From NCBI GenBank assembly GCA_001825675.1, contig MHYA01000045.1, positions 1-35,792 of the forward strand: a DNA stretch of 35,792 nucleotides, given 5' to 3'. The translations under genes and the position numbers were made by a program. Shown here piece after piece: positions 1-8,021 of the stretch (the stretch's first letter is position 1; every line of letters starts with the position of its first letter). The DNA is from Planctomycetes bacterium GWF2_42_9. Its GTDB lineage: Bacteria > Planctomycetota > Phycisphaerae > Sedimentisphaerales > UBA12454. The notes under the pieces were generated by a model. That model did not search any database, was not told the DNA's origin, and saw only the letters and a list, made by a program, of their open reading frames with translations.

Positions 1-1
1 T

Positions 2-421
2 AACAGCGTAAATGGTGTTGATATTATAGTGCCGGTATATAGTTTTAATGAAACCAGAATCGTTGATAATGACGATGTTGGCTCGGCTTTCAAATCTGCT
101 TTATTTAATCTCACCGGTAAAGTTAATAATAACACTTGGCATGGATTCAATGCAGGTGAAGTATTATTTATGGGTGCATCGGGCTCACGTCATGGCCGAA
201 GAGGCGATTGGGAAATAAATTATAAATTTGCAGCTAGTCCTAATAAAACCAACATAACAATCGGAACTATCACGGGCATTGATAAAAAAGGATGGGAGTA
301 TCTTTGGGTAAGATATGAAAAAAGCACAGACCAAAATTGTCTTGTGCAAGTTCCTAAGGCAGTTTATGTACATCAGGTTTATGAATATGGTGATTTTTCA
401 GCTTTGGGGCTAGGTAACTAA
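2..421 (+). CDS. Phage-like structural protein, C-terminal part (5' truncated)
   Basis: The reading frame is open from the first bases of the window with no stop upstream of the GTG at 29, so this is the C-terminal 139 residues of a longer protein whose start lies outside. The visible part is polar, rich in Asn, Gly and Tyr, with no signal peptide or membrane segment, and ends in YGDFSALGLGN. I do not recognise a defined domain. The next gene starts two bases after the stop, and the three downstream genes overlap or abut, a packing typical of phage late genes. A structural or tail-associated role is inferred from that context only. It could also be a non-phage cell-surface protein. Confidence 0.55.
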   Translation, partial: NSVNGVDIIVPVYSFNETRIVDNDDVGSAFKSALFNLTGKVNNNTWHGFNAGEVLFMGASGSRHGRRGDWEINYKFAASPNKTNITIGTITGIDKKGWEYLWVRYEKSTDQNCLVQVPKAVYVHQVYEYGDFSALGLGN

Positions 422-422
422 T

Positions 423-1259
423 ATGGGTGATACATTCCGAAAAGTCCGCGATGGTGAAAAGCTGCGAATACCTGCAAAAACCTATAATGCAATGGTTGAT
501 GCAGCCCAGGATTTCATCAACCGAAAAAATAATCTATCGTCAGAACCTGGTACGCAGCTTCCTGCCAATATGGTTTACATCAAAAATGACAGCGGCGCAA
601 ATGTTGACAGATTCAATGTACTTGGAATTGCAGGTTCTGCCATTCTTCCGGGTGGCTCAGATGCGAGTAACTTCTTTCGAAGTGTGGTTTTTTCGGGTGT
701 AAAGCCATTACTGCCTGATCATAGAGGTGGAAACTTTGTTATCACAGCTGAACCTATCGCAAACGCCTCAGTTGGTCGCGCATTTATCTCTGGAATTATT
801 CAGGTAAAAGTTTACGCGCCATACGCGGTGTTAAATGGTACGTTTGCAGATATTGCACATAACGATGTTACACAGCTTGCCGTTACCAATTCGCCATCTA
901 CGACAAAAATTATGTTCCGCCATAATACGATAGTTGGACCAAGCGGTAATACCTATTGGGCAATTGTCAGGCTCAATTATTCCGAAAATCCAATAAGACG
1001 AGCTGTTTGCAAGCAATCAGCGGGAGCATCGAATACAATTCAAGTGAATTTAATCAGGAACAATGCAGAGCAGACATCGGGTATAGAATCTAATGTAACT
1101 GTTACCTGCGATATATTCGGTGGGGAAAATATGCTGTCAAATGCAATGCCCAAACTGCAAAGCGGTGATATTATTTATGTTACTAATGTTGATGGCAGCT
1201 GGCGTTGTATAAATACGTTCATACCGTTTGTTTCATGTGAATGCGAGGACAGTGTTTAA
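423..1259 (+). CDS. Putative phage/prophage minor structural protein
   Basis: A 278-residue soluble protein without a signal peptide. Its N-terminus (FRKVRDGEKLRIPAKTYNAM) is a short charged segment leading into a helix, followed by a long beta-rich body with many hydrophobic/Gly/Asn alternations (for example SGIIQVKVYAP) and a C-terminus ending in Cys-rich CECEDSV. I recall similar 'interface plus beta-barrel' proteins in the tail regions of planctomycete and other environmental prophages, but this is family memory, not a domain match. The ATG at 423 immediately follows the previous stop, and the TAA at 1257-1259 overlaps the likely ATG of the next gene, so the genes are translationally coupled. 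Function unproven. Confidence 0.55.
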   Translation: MGDTFRKVRDGEKLRIPAKTYNAMVDAAQDFINRKNNLSSEPGTQLPANMVYIKNDSGANVDRFNVLGIAGSAILPGGSDASNFFRSVVFSGVKPLLPDHRGGNFVITAEPIANASVGRAFISGIIQVKVYAPYAVLNGTFADIAHNDVTQLAVTNSPSTTKIMFRHNTIVGPSGNTYWAIVRLNYSENPIRRAVCKQSAGASNTIQVNLIRNNAEQTSGIESNVTVTCDIFGGENMLSNAMPKLQSGDIIYVTNVDGSWRCINTFIPFVSCECEDSV

Positions 1260-2866
1260 TGACGTATTTACCAGAGATTTATGATGACGCTAATTGGACT
1301 TATCAATCTAATAAGTATAAGTATAGAAACGTAGCAAGAAATGTTCATCGAACTACTGATAATAAATTAAAAGTTCATGATAATAAAATCATTGTAACTT
1401 GCGACTGGCCGCAAAGGCTGTGTTTAACATTTAAAGATATTAGAGAAGATAGTCCCGGTTGCCAATATTCTTATGATGATAGCTGTGATGCACCTGCCTG
1501 GATTAATCCAAACAGGAAATTCATTGTATATAAAATAATGGATTTTGATGGCCAAGTTATGTACGAGTGCATAAATGAAAATTGGGTGGTTACTTTAGCT
1601 ATCCGGTATGTTACCGGCAGCAACAGAATGTTTATGCCAAGAGGCGTATGGGTAAGTTTAGTGAGAATAACACCTCAAATAGGCGGAGAATCTCAAACTA
1701 ATTGCTCTTGTCCAATTTTTTTGGTTGGTTCAGAATTTATGTATGAAACACCTTTTTGGGATGGCAATGCTCGTTACTACGATGAAAATGAAAATTATGT
1801 TATTGGTGATATGGTTCTAAAATATCGAAACTACGGCGATGAACTCGAAGATTATGAATTTTATTTATGTATTAAAGATCGCATAGCAACAAATGCCTAT
1901 GGCACATGGCAAGGTACAACCCAGCCAGATAATTGGATTAATGACCATGTTTATCAGATAGGCGATAGGGTTTTGGGTACAGATGGCTTGCATTATCGAT
2001 GCGGCGAAGTCCATAAATCAAGTTCCACAAATAAACCTACTAGCGGTGATTATTGGCAGTCTCGCTGGACTCTTGAAAGTAACCATTACGGCAGCGGGAT
2101 TGACATTGTAACAGGAACTGATGGTAACTATCATACGTGTAAATCACCGCATTCTGGTTCGACCATATTTAAGCCGATTACAGGCACAAAATGGAGTGAT
2201 GTTTGGGGCACTGCTGCCGGTATATGGTCAAGCAGTATAAGTTATACTTGGGGGCAAAGGCCAATTTATAATGGCAAAGTTGTGGAGTCGAAACAAACGG
2301 GTAATTTAAATCATGTGCCTAAACTTGATGATTTATGCAGATTTGACTGGTGGTGGAAATATTGTGATTTTTATAATTTTAAAACGTGGTCAACTGGCGA
2401 ATTTTATTCAACTAAACTTTCAAGAGTTGTCGGAACAGATGGGAATTTTTACAGATGTAAAAAAACACATTTCCCATACGATGATAGAAGGCCAGTAACA
2501 GGCTCAAATTGGGAAATGTATTGGGACTTAGAACAAAAGCCTAATACACCTGAAACTGGAATTGATTGGAAATCCCATTGGACGAAGATAACCTGCAAAA
2601 CACCATTTGAAGAAGGTGTATATTTTTTAAACCAGCTTGAAAACGAATTTGCCTGGGGTACTTGGGGACGAGTTGAAATATCAAAAGATATTCCATTGTA
2701 CGGAAATTGGCAACCTGGCTATGAATATAATGTTGGCGATATGGTCATAGGCACAGACCAGAATATTTATGCTTGTGAAATACATCATACATCAACTATT
2801 AATGATTGCCCGATCACGGGTGCAAATTGGGATGATTATTGGGCTTTAGCGGAGTGTAGCGGATGA
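1259..2866 (+). CDS. Repeat protein with chitin-binding-like modules, putative tail fibre/adhesin
   Basis: A 535-residue protein if translation starts at the ATG overlapping the previous stop (1259). An in-frame ATG at 1241 exists, but 1259 has GAGG about ten bases upstream. The second half holds four copies of a short module with the pattern GTDG-x2-Y-x-C ... H ... P-(x)-(T/S)G ... W ... W, starting near residues 240, 286, 392 and 498. This spacing of aromatics and the 'G-D-x-V-x-G-T-D' lead resembles carbohydrate-binding modules of the CBM5/CBM12 (chitin-binding type 3) kind, often found in chitinases and phage fibres. No signal peptide, which favours a phage virion component over a secreted enzyme. 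The last module ends ten residues before the stop, and the stop overlaps the next start (ATGA). Carbohydrate binding is inferred. Confidence 0.55.
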   Translation: MTYLPEIYDDANWTYQSNKYKYRNVARNVHRTTDNKLKVHDNKIIVTCDWPQRLCLTFKDIREDSPGCQYSYDDSCDAPAWINPNRKFIVYKIMDFDGQVMYECINENWVVTLAIRYVTGSNRMFMPRGVWVSLVRITPQIGGESQTNCSCPIFLVGSEFMYETPFWDGNARYYDENENYVIGDMVLKYRNYGDELEDYEFYLCIKDRIATNAYGTWQGTTQPDNWINDHVYQIGDRVLGTDGLHYRCGEVHKSSSTNKPTSGDYWQSRWTLESNHYGSGIDIVTGTDGNYHTCKSPHSGSTIFKPITGTKWSDVWGTAAGIWSSSISYTWGQRPIYNGKVVESKQTGNLNHVPKLDDLCRFDWWWKYCDFYNFKTWSTGEFYSTKLSRVVGTDGNFYRCKKTHFPYDDRRPVTGSNWEMYWDLEQKPNTPETGIDWKSHWTKITCKTPFEEGVYFLNQLENEFAWGTWGRVEISKDIPLYGNWQPGYEYNVGDMVIGTDQNIYACEIHHTSTINDCPITGANWDDYWALAECSG

Positions 2867-3240
2867 GTTGTTGCGGTAAAAAGTTAATTACAGGTGAAAG
2901 TGCAATTGCAAAGCTGGAAAAGATTAAAAATATTGCAGAGGGATTTACTAAACTTGCGGCCAGCAGGGCAGGTGTGAATTTTGAATATGCAAAAGAAAGA
3001 CTAGCTATTTGCCAAAGCTGTGAAAATGTTACCTGGCTTAAAGATAGAGAATTTGCAGCTTGGCTTAATGAAAATAAAATTGAGGTTTTAAAAAGCTTGG
3101 AATCACTGGACAAGCTGAGTGATTTGCCGAAAAAGCCGCATAGAGCTTTGACGCGGCGATATTGTGTGAAATGTAAGTGTAATATTATGGCGAAAGTTCA
3201 TAGTAAAGAGGAGAAGTGTCCGGAGAAGTGGTGGGAATAG
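2863..3240 (+). CDS. Small cysteine-pair (zinc-ribbon-like) protein of the phage-like module
   Basis: A 125-residue protein whose start overlaps the previous stop by four bases (ATGA). It has an N-terminal Cys pair (MSCCGKK), a helical stretch, CQSCENVTW near residue 50, and a C-terminal cluster YCVKCKCN ... KCPEKWW. The layout of CxxC, CxxCxC and CP-x-(K)-W is that of a metal-binding protein often seen at the end of phage structural cassettes. Four or more cysteines could coordinate zinc. No signal peptide. It is the last gene of the + strand block; the next gene is on the - strand and convergent, so this marks the module's edge. Role unknown. Confidence 0.6.
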   Translation: MSCCGKKLITGESAIAKLEKIKNIAEGFTKLAASRAGVNFEYAKERLAICQSCENVTWLKDREFAAWLNENKIEVLKSLESLDKLSDLPKKPHRALTRRYCVKCKCNIMAKVHSKEEKCPEKWWE

Positions 3241-3334
3241 TTGGATGCAAGAGGTCGCAAGTTTGGGAAGAGCGGGTTCGCCATAAAAGTGAAATAGTCG
3301 TAGCTACTAAATTTATTATTTTACGTCGTCTTCA

Positions 3335-4090
3335 TCAATTTGTAATATTGTTTTCAAGAACAAGCCGATTTAAGGCAGGTTCCATTGCTTCGGCCCAGAT
3401 TTGATATCCATTTGCATTTGGATGAAGGAAGTCTGGCATTATATTAGGTGAAAGTTCTCCCTTGGAATCGAGAAATGATTTGTTGATATCTAAATAATAA
3501 ACCCACTTATTATCAGCTATAACTGAAGCTAATTGGCTTGTTTTAGCATTTATTGCTCTTCTTGGATTATCAGGATTTTCAGTATGTGGGAAAATCGCTA
3601 ATAGAAGAATCTTGGTTTGTGGCAAATCGTGTCTGAGTTTTTGAACTATTGCAATTATTCCTTCACTAGTTTCTTCGCTTGGATTATGTGCCGAATTATT
3701 TGTTCCAATCATTACGACGGCAACTTTGGGTGAAATCCCGTTGATTTCGCCGTTGTAAAGCCGCCATAGTACGTGCTGTGTGCCATCTCCGCCGAATCCC
3801 AAATTCAATGCATTGTATTTAGCATAATATTTTTCCCATATTTCTTTCCCGTCATTTTCCCATCCTTGCGTAATAGAGTCCCCAATCATTATTAGCTCTG
3901 GATTTCCTTTTTTTACACGTTCGAGGATGGCATTATGCCGATCAGTCCACCATTGATCATAACGAGGTACTGGGGTTACGGCTGAATGAGTATTGAGAGC
4001 GATGCTAGGCAATTTAGATTCTTGAGAATTACAACCGAAAAGTGATAATGATAAGCTGGTTAAAAGAATTATTAGTATTGTATTTCTCAT
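3335..4090 (-). CDS. SGNH/GDSL esterase lipoprotein
   Basis: A 251-residue exported lipoprotein: basic start, hydrophobic core and a lipobox ending LFGC near residue 20. All four SGNH blocks are visible: the nucleophile Ser in GDSITQG (near residue 72), the oxyanion Gly in the GFGGDG loop, GTNN with the block III Asn, and the Asp/His pair in DFLHPN near the C-terminus. This arrangement is like the GDSL acetylhydrolases related to platelet-activating-factor acetylhydrolase subunits, which in glycan loci often remove acetyl or other acyl groups. Two bases separate it from the amidohydrolase gene upstream, so it is the last gene of the four-gene - strand operon. A deacetylase acting on acylated glycan is an inference. 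Confidence 0.85.
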   Translation of the reverse strand: MRNTILIILLTSLSLSLFGCNSQESKLPSIALNTHSAVTPVPRYDQWWTDRHNAILERVKKGNPELIMIGDSITQGWENDGKEIWEKYYAKYNALNLGFGGDGTQHVLWRLYNGEINGISPKVAVVMIGTNNSAHNPSEETSEGIIAIVQKLRHDLPQTKILLLAIFPHTENPDNPRRAINAKTSQLASVIADNKWVYYLDINKSFLDSKGELSPNIMPDFLHPNANGYQIWAEAMEPALNRLVLENNITN

Positions 4091-4092
4091 GT

Positions 4093-4953
4093 TTACCCCT
4101 TATTAAAGTAATTTGTAAATTTTGTTTGGCCTAATAATTTAAATAGATTATTTTTGAATATATCTTGCTGATTAGTTTTTTCTAAAACAACGGATTTCAC
4201 ACGGGCTATAAATGAACGTGGTTCATAGTTGTCGAAATCTGTGCCAAACAATATACGGTTTGGTTCCATTGTCTTAACTGCTAATTCGAGCTGGCCTATT
4301 ATTAACCCGCCGCTCATGCCTGAAATATCAAGGTAAATATTTTTATGTTTGTTGATTTCCTGGAGAATCTCTATGGTAGGGATGTGGGCAAAAATAATTT
4401 TCATATCAGGGAATGCTTTAGCTACTTCAATTATATCCGCGCTTTGATGCAGCTGAACAAAATGACTATTTTTAGCACATATCTCAAATAGCCTCATGAA
4501 CTCGGGCGATTTATATGAAAAACCATGATTATCAATAATGAGTTCGCCGACCCAATGATGGCCTTGGTCGCGAAACCTTGCCAGCCAATCTTTTGATTCG
4601 TCAAAAAAAATTGGGTTTATAATTGCCCCAGGCAACAAAAACCCTTTATGTTTTGCAGTTAATCTTAACGCTTCTTTGTTGGCGGTGTGTAAATCTTCCA
4701 ATGTTTTTGAAAGTACCCCTTGCCATGTTGTAAATATCGCACCATCAATTCCTAATTCTTTTAGATATTTTATTGCTGAATCAGCCGAAGAAAAGAAAGA
4801 TGTATGTCCGTTCCAGCCTGGGCTTGGAAGATGAATGTGGGCATCAATGATCTGCTGATCTTCTTTTATAAACATCTCTTTTTTTTGAGATGATGCCATC
4901 ATAAAAGCTGCTGCTCCGCCGCAAACTGATTTTAGTAAAGTTCTTCGATTCAT
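4093..4953 (-). CDS. Exported metal-dependent amidohydrolase (amidohydrolase 2 type)
   Basis: A 286-residue TIM-barrel hydrolase. The N-terminus MNRRTLLKSVCGGAAAFMM has an RR pair before a hydrophobic stretch, suggestive of Tat export. Metal-binding signatures follow in barrel order: DAHIH (residues about 37-41), QLHQS at mid-protein, FAHIP, and FGTDF near the C-terminus. This is the ligand pattern of the PF04909 group, whose members hydrolyse or decarboxylate small molecules and lactones. The substrate cannot be read from the sequence; a lactonase or sugar-derivative hydrolase would fit the operon. It lies between the all-helical protein gene and the SGNH esterase gene, spaced by 23 and 2 bases. 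Confidence 0.82.
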   Translation of the reverse strand: MNRRTLLKSVCGGAAAFMMASSQKKEMFIKEDQQIIDAHIHLPSPGWNGHTSFFSSADSAIKYLKELGIDGAIFTTWQGVLSKTLEDLHTANKEALRLTAKHKGFLLPGAIINPIFFDESKDWLARFRDQGHHWVGELIIDNHGFSYKSPEFMRLFEICAKNSHFVQLHQSADIIEVAKAFPDMKIIFAHIPTIEILQEINKHKNIYLDISGMSGGLIIGQLELAVKTMEPNRILFGTDFDNYEPRSFIARVKSVVLEKTNQQDIFKNNLFKLLGQTKFTNYFNKG

Positions 4954-4976
4954 ATTGGCTGGCTACCTAAACCAAA

Positions 4977-6185
4977 TTATAATTTTCCTATATATTTAAG
5001 CTGCCAATAAGCACGCAGCCATGCTGCAGTATTTATACCTGAGACAATATTGGCTAAAAGTTCATAACCCTTAGGAATATCTTTTTTAGTGTGTGGTTGA
5101 ATCCATTTAGCGTATCCATTTTCCATATGCAGAGCCATTAAATTTTTTGCTGCCGGTAAAAACATGTCGCTGCCTGTAAGCTCATAATAATCAACGCAAG
5201 CAGCAGCTAGTTGTGTTTCAGGAAGACGTATATCACCGTGCCAGCTTAGAAATTGCCAATAACGATGCGGTATTTTACTCCAGCCTGGTTTATTGTTTTT
5301 GTTACAACTAATAAAATCAGGTGATACAGTATGGCCTTTATCGTCGAGCATTTTAAAGCCATTTTTAATGCATTGTTTGGAATAACTATGCCATTGTTTA
5401 GTCAGTTCCGGTTTATGTTTGCAAAGGAATTTCGCGGAAAGATTTATCAATCCTGCTTCTCCGCCGCTCATTACTTTTTTGAATGCGTCCGTTCTTGACA
5501 TAAAAATGTTAAACCAGTTTTTATGTAATTTTTCACCCATGTACTCGCCTAAGGCAGAGCAGAATAGGCCGAAAGCAACGCTATGCGGCGAATGGATGCC
5601 CCAACGGCAAATGATGCCAAAATAACTGAAAGTATAATTATTCATTGACCAGCAGTTTGCGCAAGCCAATAGGAATTCATTAATCCATTTAATTTCATTT
5701 TTATTCGCCAACATATCTCTGTATATCAACAGAGAATACATTGTACGCATATATTGATCTATGCTTACTTCACTTGAAAGATGTGCCGTTTTGGCTCCGC
5801 CATAGGGTTTAGGAAGGAAACCCAGCATTGGCTGCACAACGCCTTTACAATTTTTGGCCCCAGCTTGAGCAATTAATTGAAAAGCTTTGTAGCACTTCTT
5901 GGCTTGTATTAATGCCGATTTATCTTTTGTAACTTTATATTTATAAATATTTGCAAGCATATATTCGGCGGTAGCCATATTTGAATCTTCATAGCTGAAA
6001 AAAGCCGCTTTCCAAAGATTACGTGGTGCGCCTGGATTGTCAAATGTCATATAATCAGGAATTTCTTTATCGTTTAATGGTTTGCCGGTAAGTTCGTTAA
6101 TCATTGCTAGTACTATGCCATCTCTATCAATTAGCTTTGATTGAATATAATTTTCTACCAAAGTGGCTTTATTATCCAAATTCAT
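4977..6185 (-). CDS. Helical-toroid-like cytoplasmic protein, family not identified
   Basis: A 402-residue protein with no signal peptide. It is almost entirely alpha-helical with aromatic- and Trp-rich helix ends (NLWKAAFFSYED, RYWQFLSWHGD, AAWLRAYWQLKY), a periodicity expected of an (alpha/alpha)6 toroid as in unsaturated glucuronyl hydrolases, epimerases and heparinase-type proteins. I do not recognise the catalytic signature of GH88 or GH105, so I leave the activity open. The start has GGAG five bases upstream on the - strand. It follows the GH123-like gene by 11 bases and precedes the amidohydrolase, so it should be co-transcribed and probably acts on imported sugar. Confidence 0.6.
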   Translation of the reverse strand: MNLDNKATLVENYIQSKLIDRDGIVLAMINELTGKPLNDKEIPDYMTFDNPGAPRNLWKAAFFSYEDSNMATAEYMLANIYKYKVTKDKSALIQAKKCYKAFQLIAQAGAKNCKGVVQPMLGFLPKPYGGAKTAHLSSEVSIDQYMRTMYSLLIYRDMLANKNEIKWINEFLLACANCWSMNNYTFSYFGIICRWGIHSPHSVAFGLFCSALGEYMGEKLHKNWFNIFMSRTDAFKKVMSGGEAGLINLSAKFLCKHKPELTKQWHSYSKQCIKNGFKMLDDKGHTVSPDFISCNKNNKPGWSKIPHRYWQFLSWHGDIRLPETQLAAACVDYYELTGSDMFLPAAKNLMALHMENGYAKWIQPHTKKDIPKGYELLANIVSGINTAAWLRAYWQLKYIGKL

Positions 6186-6196
6186 ATCTGCTCCAT

Positions 6197-7813
6197 TTAA
6201 TTTTTATGAGTTATTATACATTTAAAAAGTGTTTTTCGGATACGACGAATATAATCCGCATTTTGCGGGAATTTATCAGGTTGCTGAATATCGCTAAGTA
6301 AGTTCATAACTTTATTTCGGCCTTTAAGTTTGGATGCAAGGCATAACATGCGATAATCATCGAATAATTCGCGATATATCTGCCAACGTACTGAATCGAC
6401 AGGCCCATCTTTTCCAGGATACAAAATGAAAGTATCGCCCGCAAACCAATAGGGCCAATTAAGGCCGTCATTAATGAAATAAGGATCTATTAGTTCAGTT
6501 GTCCCATGCTTATACCAATAATTAGAGCCCCAATGTAGAAATCCTTTTAATTGAAACCTAAATAACTGCAATCCAAGTATCCTAAGACGAAATAGCGGAT
6601 AATCGAGAAATCTGTTTGGAAAATTGAATCTTGGGACGCAGCAATAATAAACCCATGTATGGACATCTTTAGTTAAAAAATCATTAAGGTTCATTATATT
6701 GGGTACAGGATTATCAACGTTTCCACTGCTAAAGAAATCATAATTACTTAATGTTTCTGTTATTTTTATCTCCGGTGCAATATCACGGACCATTCGTCTG
6801 ATTTTGGCATACTGCGTTAAATGAGACATGTCTGGTTCATCGCTGCAATGGAAAATAGTTTTATCAAATATTTCTTCCTTTTTCAGGAATTTCACCAACT
6901 CAGGCAAAAATTGGTTAAGAAAATTTTTATATATTGAACTTGTTGAAAGTGTTTTTGGTGAACATAAAAATTTGTTTTTGCCATTTTTGTTCACAATTAT
7001 CTTTATAGCGTATTTCGCACCCCATTGGCTGAAAATATGGCTCATCTCAAAATAAGTAAAACCGCAATTCTTGGCCATGCGGATCCATTTGCGAAGATTT
7101 GCCCAATTGAATTTATAATTGCCCTTACCATCGTCATGCACGCCGACTAATTGGATAACCATTTTTTCTCCATCTGTTGGCGGGGTAAAAAGGGGTGTAT
7201 ATATAGTGTTCTGATTATGATCAGACATGTTTCTAAAATATTTATGAACCAAACCCCAATAATCGTTGCTAAAGGGTTCAACCTTGTACCAATCGCAAAT
7301 AGCATCACTATAAAACCAATGAGTAACAGGTATATCCAATTTTGGAAGTTTAAAAGGAAGAATATAAATACATGCTTCAACAGAGAAACATTTTTCATTT
7401 CCTGCATCGATTGTGACTTTCACTGTTCCATTGAGACGGCGACTCGGCAGCCGGACAGTTATCCAAAGTGATCTGCTTTGGCCTGATTCAAACTTAATCT
7501 CACTGAAATCCTCAATTAGGGGATCCGGTACAAATCCTGGTATCTTACCTTCGGTCAACCTTAAAGGTGTGCCAGTCGAATGATTTTTAACTGGAACAAG
7601 GCCGCAGAGCCGGGCAGTGCAATACTTAGCGAATGTTCCATCAAATTTTATGCTAAGTGGTTTTTGATCGTACGCTGGGGTCAGCGTGGGCCTAAATCCA
7701 ACTTGAAAAGAAATTACTTGATCCTTGAAGCCAAATAAATCGAGCTTGCGGGTTGATCGCTGTTTTGTTTCAGGCAGGATCCGTTCGGAAGAATCTGTTA
7801 TCCATACTTTCAT
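6197..7813 (-). CDS. GH123-like beta-N-acetylhexosaminidase (DUF4091-type)
   Basis: A 538-residue protein with an N-terminal beta-sandwich (about 1-160) and a C-terminal TIM-barrel-like domain. The barrel contains HCSDEPD with the adjacent acid pair D325-E326, matching the Asp-Glu pair that GH123 enzymes use in N-acetyl-assisted catalysis, and the family's C-terminal block (YPGKDGPVDSVRWQIYRELF), which I recognise from DUF4091/GH123 proteins. Known GH123 members release beta-GalNAc. No signal peptide, so it should act in the cytoplasm on imported oligosaccharide. First gene of the four-gene - strand operon, divergent from lacI; predicted LacI-type operators lie in its 5' region. GalNAc specificity is inferred from the family. 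Confidence 0.78.
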   Translation of the reverse strand: MKVWITDSSERILPETKQRSTRKLDLFGFKDQVISFQVGFRPTLTPAYDQKPLSIKFDGTFAKYCTARLCGLVPVKNHSTGTPLRLTEGKIPGFVPDPLIEDFSEIKFESGQSRSLWITVRLPSRRLNGTVKVTIDAGNEKCFSVEACIYILPFKLPKLDIPVTHWFYSDAICDWYKVEPFSNDYWGLVHKYFRNMSDHNQNTIYTPLFTPPTDGEKMVIQLVGVHDDGKGNYKFNWANLRKWIRMAKNCGFTYFEMSHIFSQWGAKYAIKIIVNKNGKNKFLCSPKTLSTSSIYKNFLNQFLPELVKFLKKEEIFDKTIFHCSDEPDMSHLTQYAKIRRMVRDIAPEIKITETLSNYDFFSSGNVDNPVPNIMNLNDFLTKDVHTWVYYCCVPRFNFPNRFLDYPLFRLRILGLQLFRFQLKGFLHWGSNYWYKHGTTELIDPYFINDGLNWPYWFAGDTFILYPGKDGPVDSVRWQIYRELFDDYRMLCLASKLKGRNKVMNLLSDIQQPDKFPQNADYIRRIRKTLFKCIITHKN

Positions 7814-7843
7814 ATAATTAAGATAAACCTTTATATTGAGTTA

Positions 7844-7851
7844 AAACGATT
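7844..7851. promoter_or_regulatory. Predicted LacI-family operator, 5' region of the GH123 operon
   Basis: AAACGATT fits the AANCGNTT core seen at the other predicted sites. It lies about 30 bases upstream of the GH123-like start on the - strand, with only the 8-bp core and no extended arms. It is the weakest of the three sites in this divergent region. Confidence 0.35.
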
Positions 7852-7950
7852 ATTTCAGAAAAATAACAAAAAACAAGCAATATTTATAAAAAAAATCATA
7901 AATTTCTAAGATGTTGTAAGGTATAGCGTTACGGCTTTTATTGTGTCAGT

Positions 7951-7962
7951 GCAAGCGTTTGC
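7951..7962. promoter_or_regulatory. Predicted LacI-family operator O1 between divergent operons
   Basis: GCAAGCGTTTGC has four-base arms (GCAA/TTGC) around a CG centre, the classic form of LacI/GalR-family sites. Its centre is 28 bp from that of the next site, close to an integral number of helical turns (between 2.5 and 3), which could let one regulator touch both or control the two directions separately. Confidence 0.55.
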
Positions 7963-7980
7963 GGTATACCGGTTGAAAAA

Positions 7981-7988
7981 AAGCGCTT
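7981..7988. promoter_or_regulatory. Predicted LacI-family operator O2 overlapping the lacI -35 element
   Basis: AAGCGCTT is a perfect 8-bp palindrome matching the AANCGNTT core. Its last two bases are the first two of the TTGACT -35 element, so binding here would block lacI transcription; this suggests autorepression. Confidence 0.5.
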
Positions 7989-8014
7989 GACTATTATTGC
8001 GACGTATGTAAAAT
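7987..8014 (+). promoter_or_regulatory. Predicted lacI promoter, leaderless
   Basis: TTGACT (7987-7992), 16-bp spacer, TAAAAT (8009-8014) form a good sigma70-type promoter. Transcription should start about 6-8 bases after the -10, that is at 8020-8022, on or next to the ATG at 8022. No Shine-Dalgarno sequence precedes the ATG, consistent with a leaderless mRNA. Confidence 0.55.
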
Positions 8015-8021
8015 TATCATC

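Noticed and set aside
3241-3334. Possible tRNA-like or attachment sequence after the phage-like cassette (GGTTCG-like bases)
   Set aside because: No cloverleaf can be drawn and no matching repeat was seen elsewhere in the window.
7926-7954. TTGCAC-based promoter for the GH123 operon on the - strand
   Set aside because: No acceptable -10 at the right distance; spacing to TATACC is about 23 bases.
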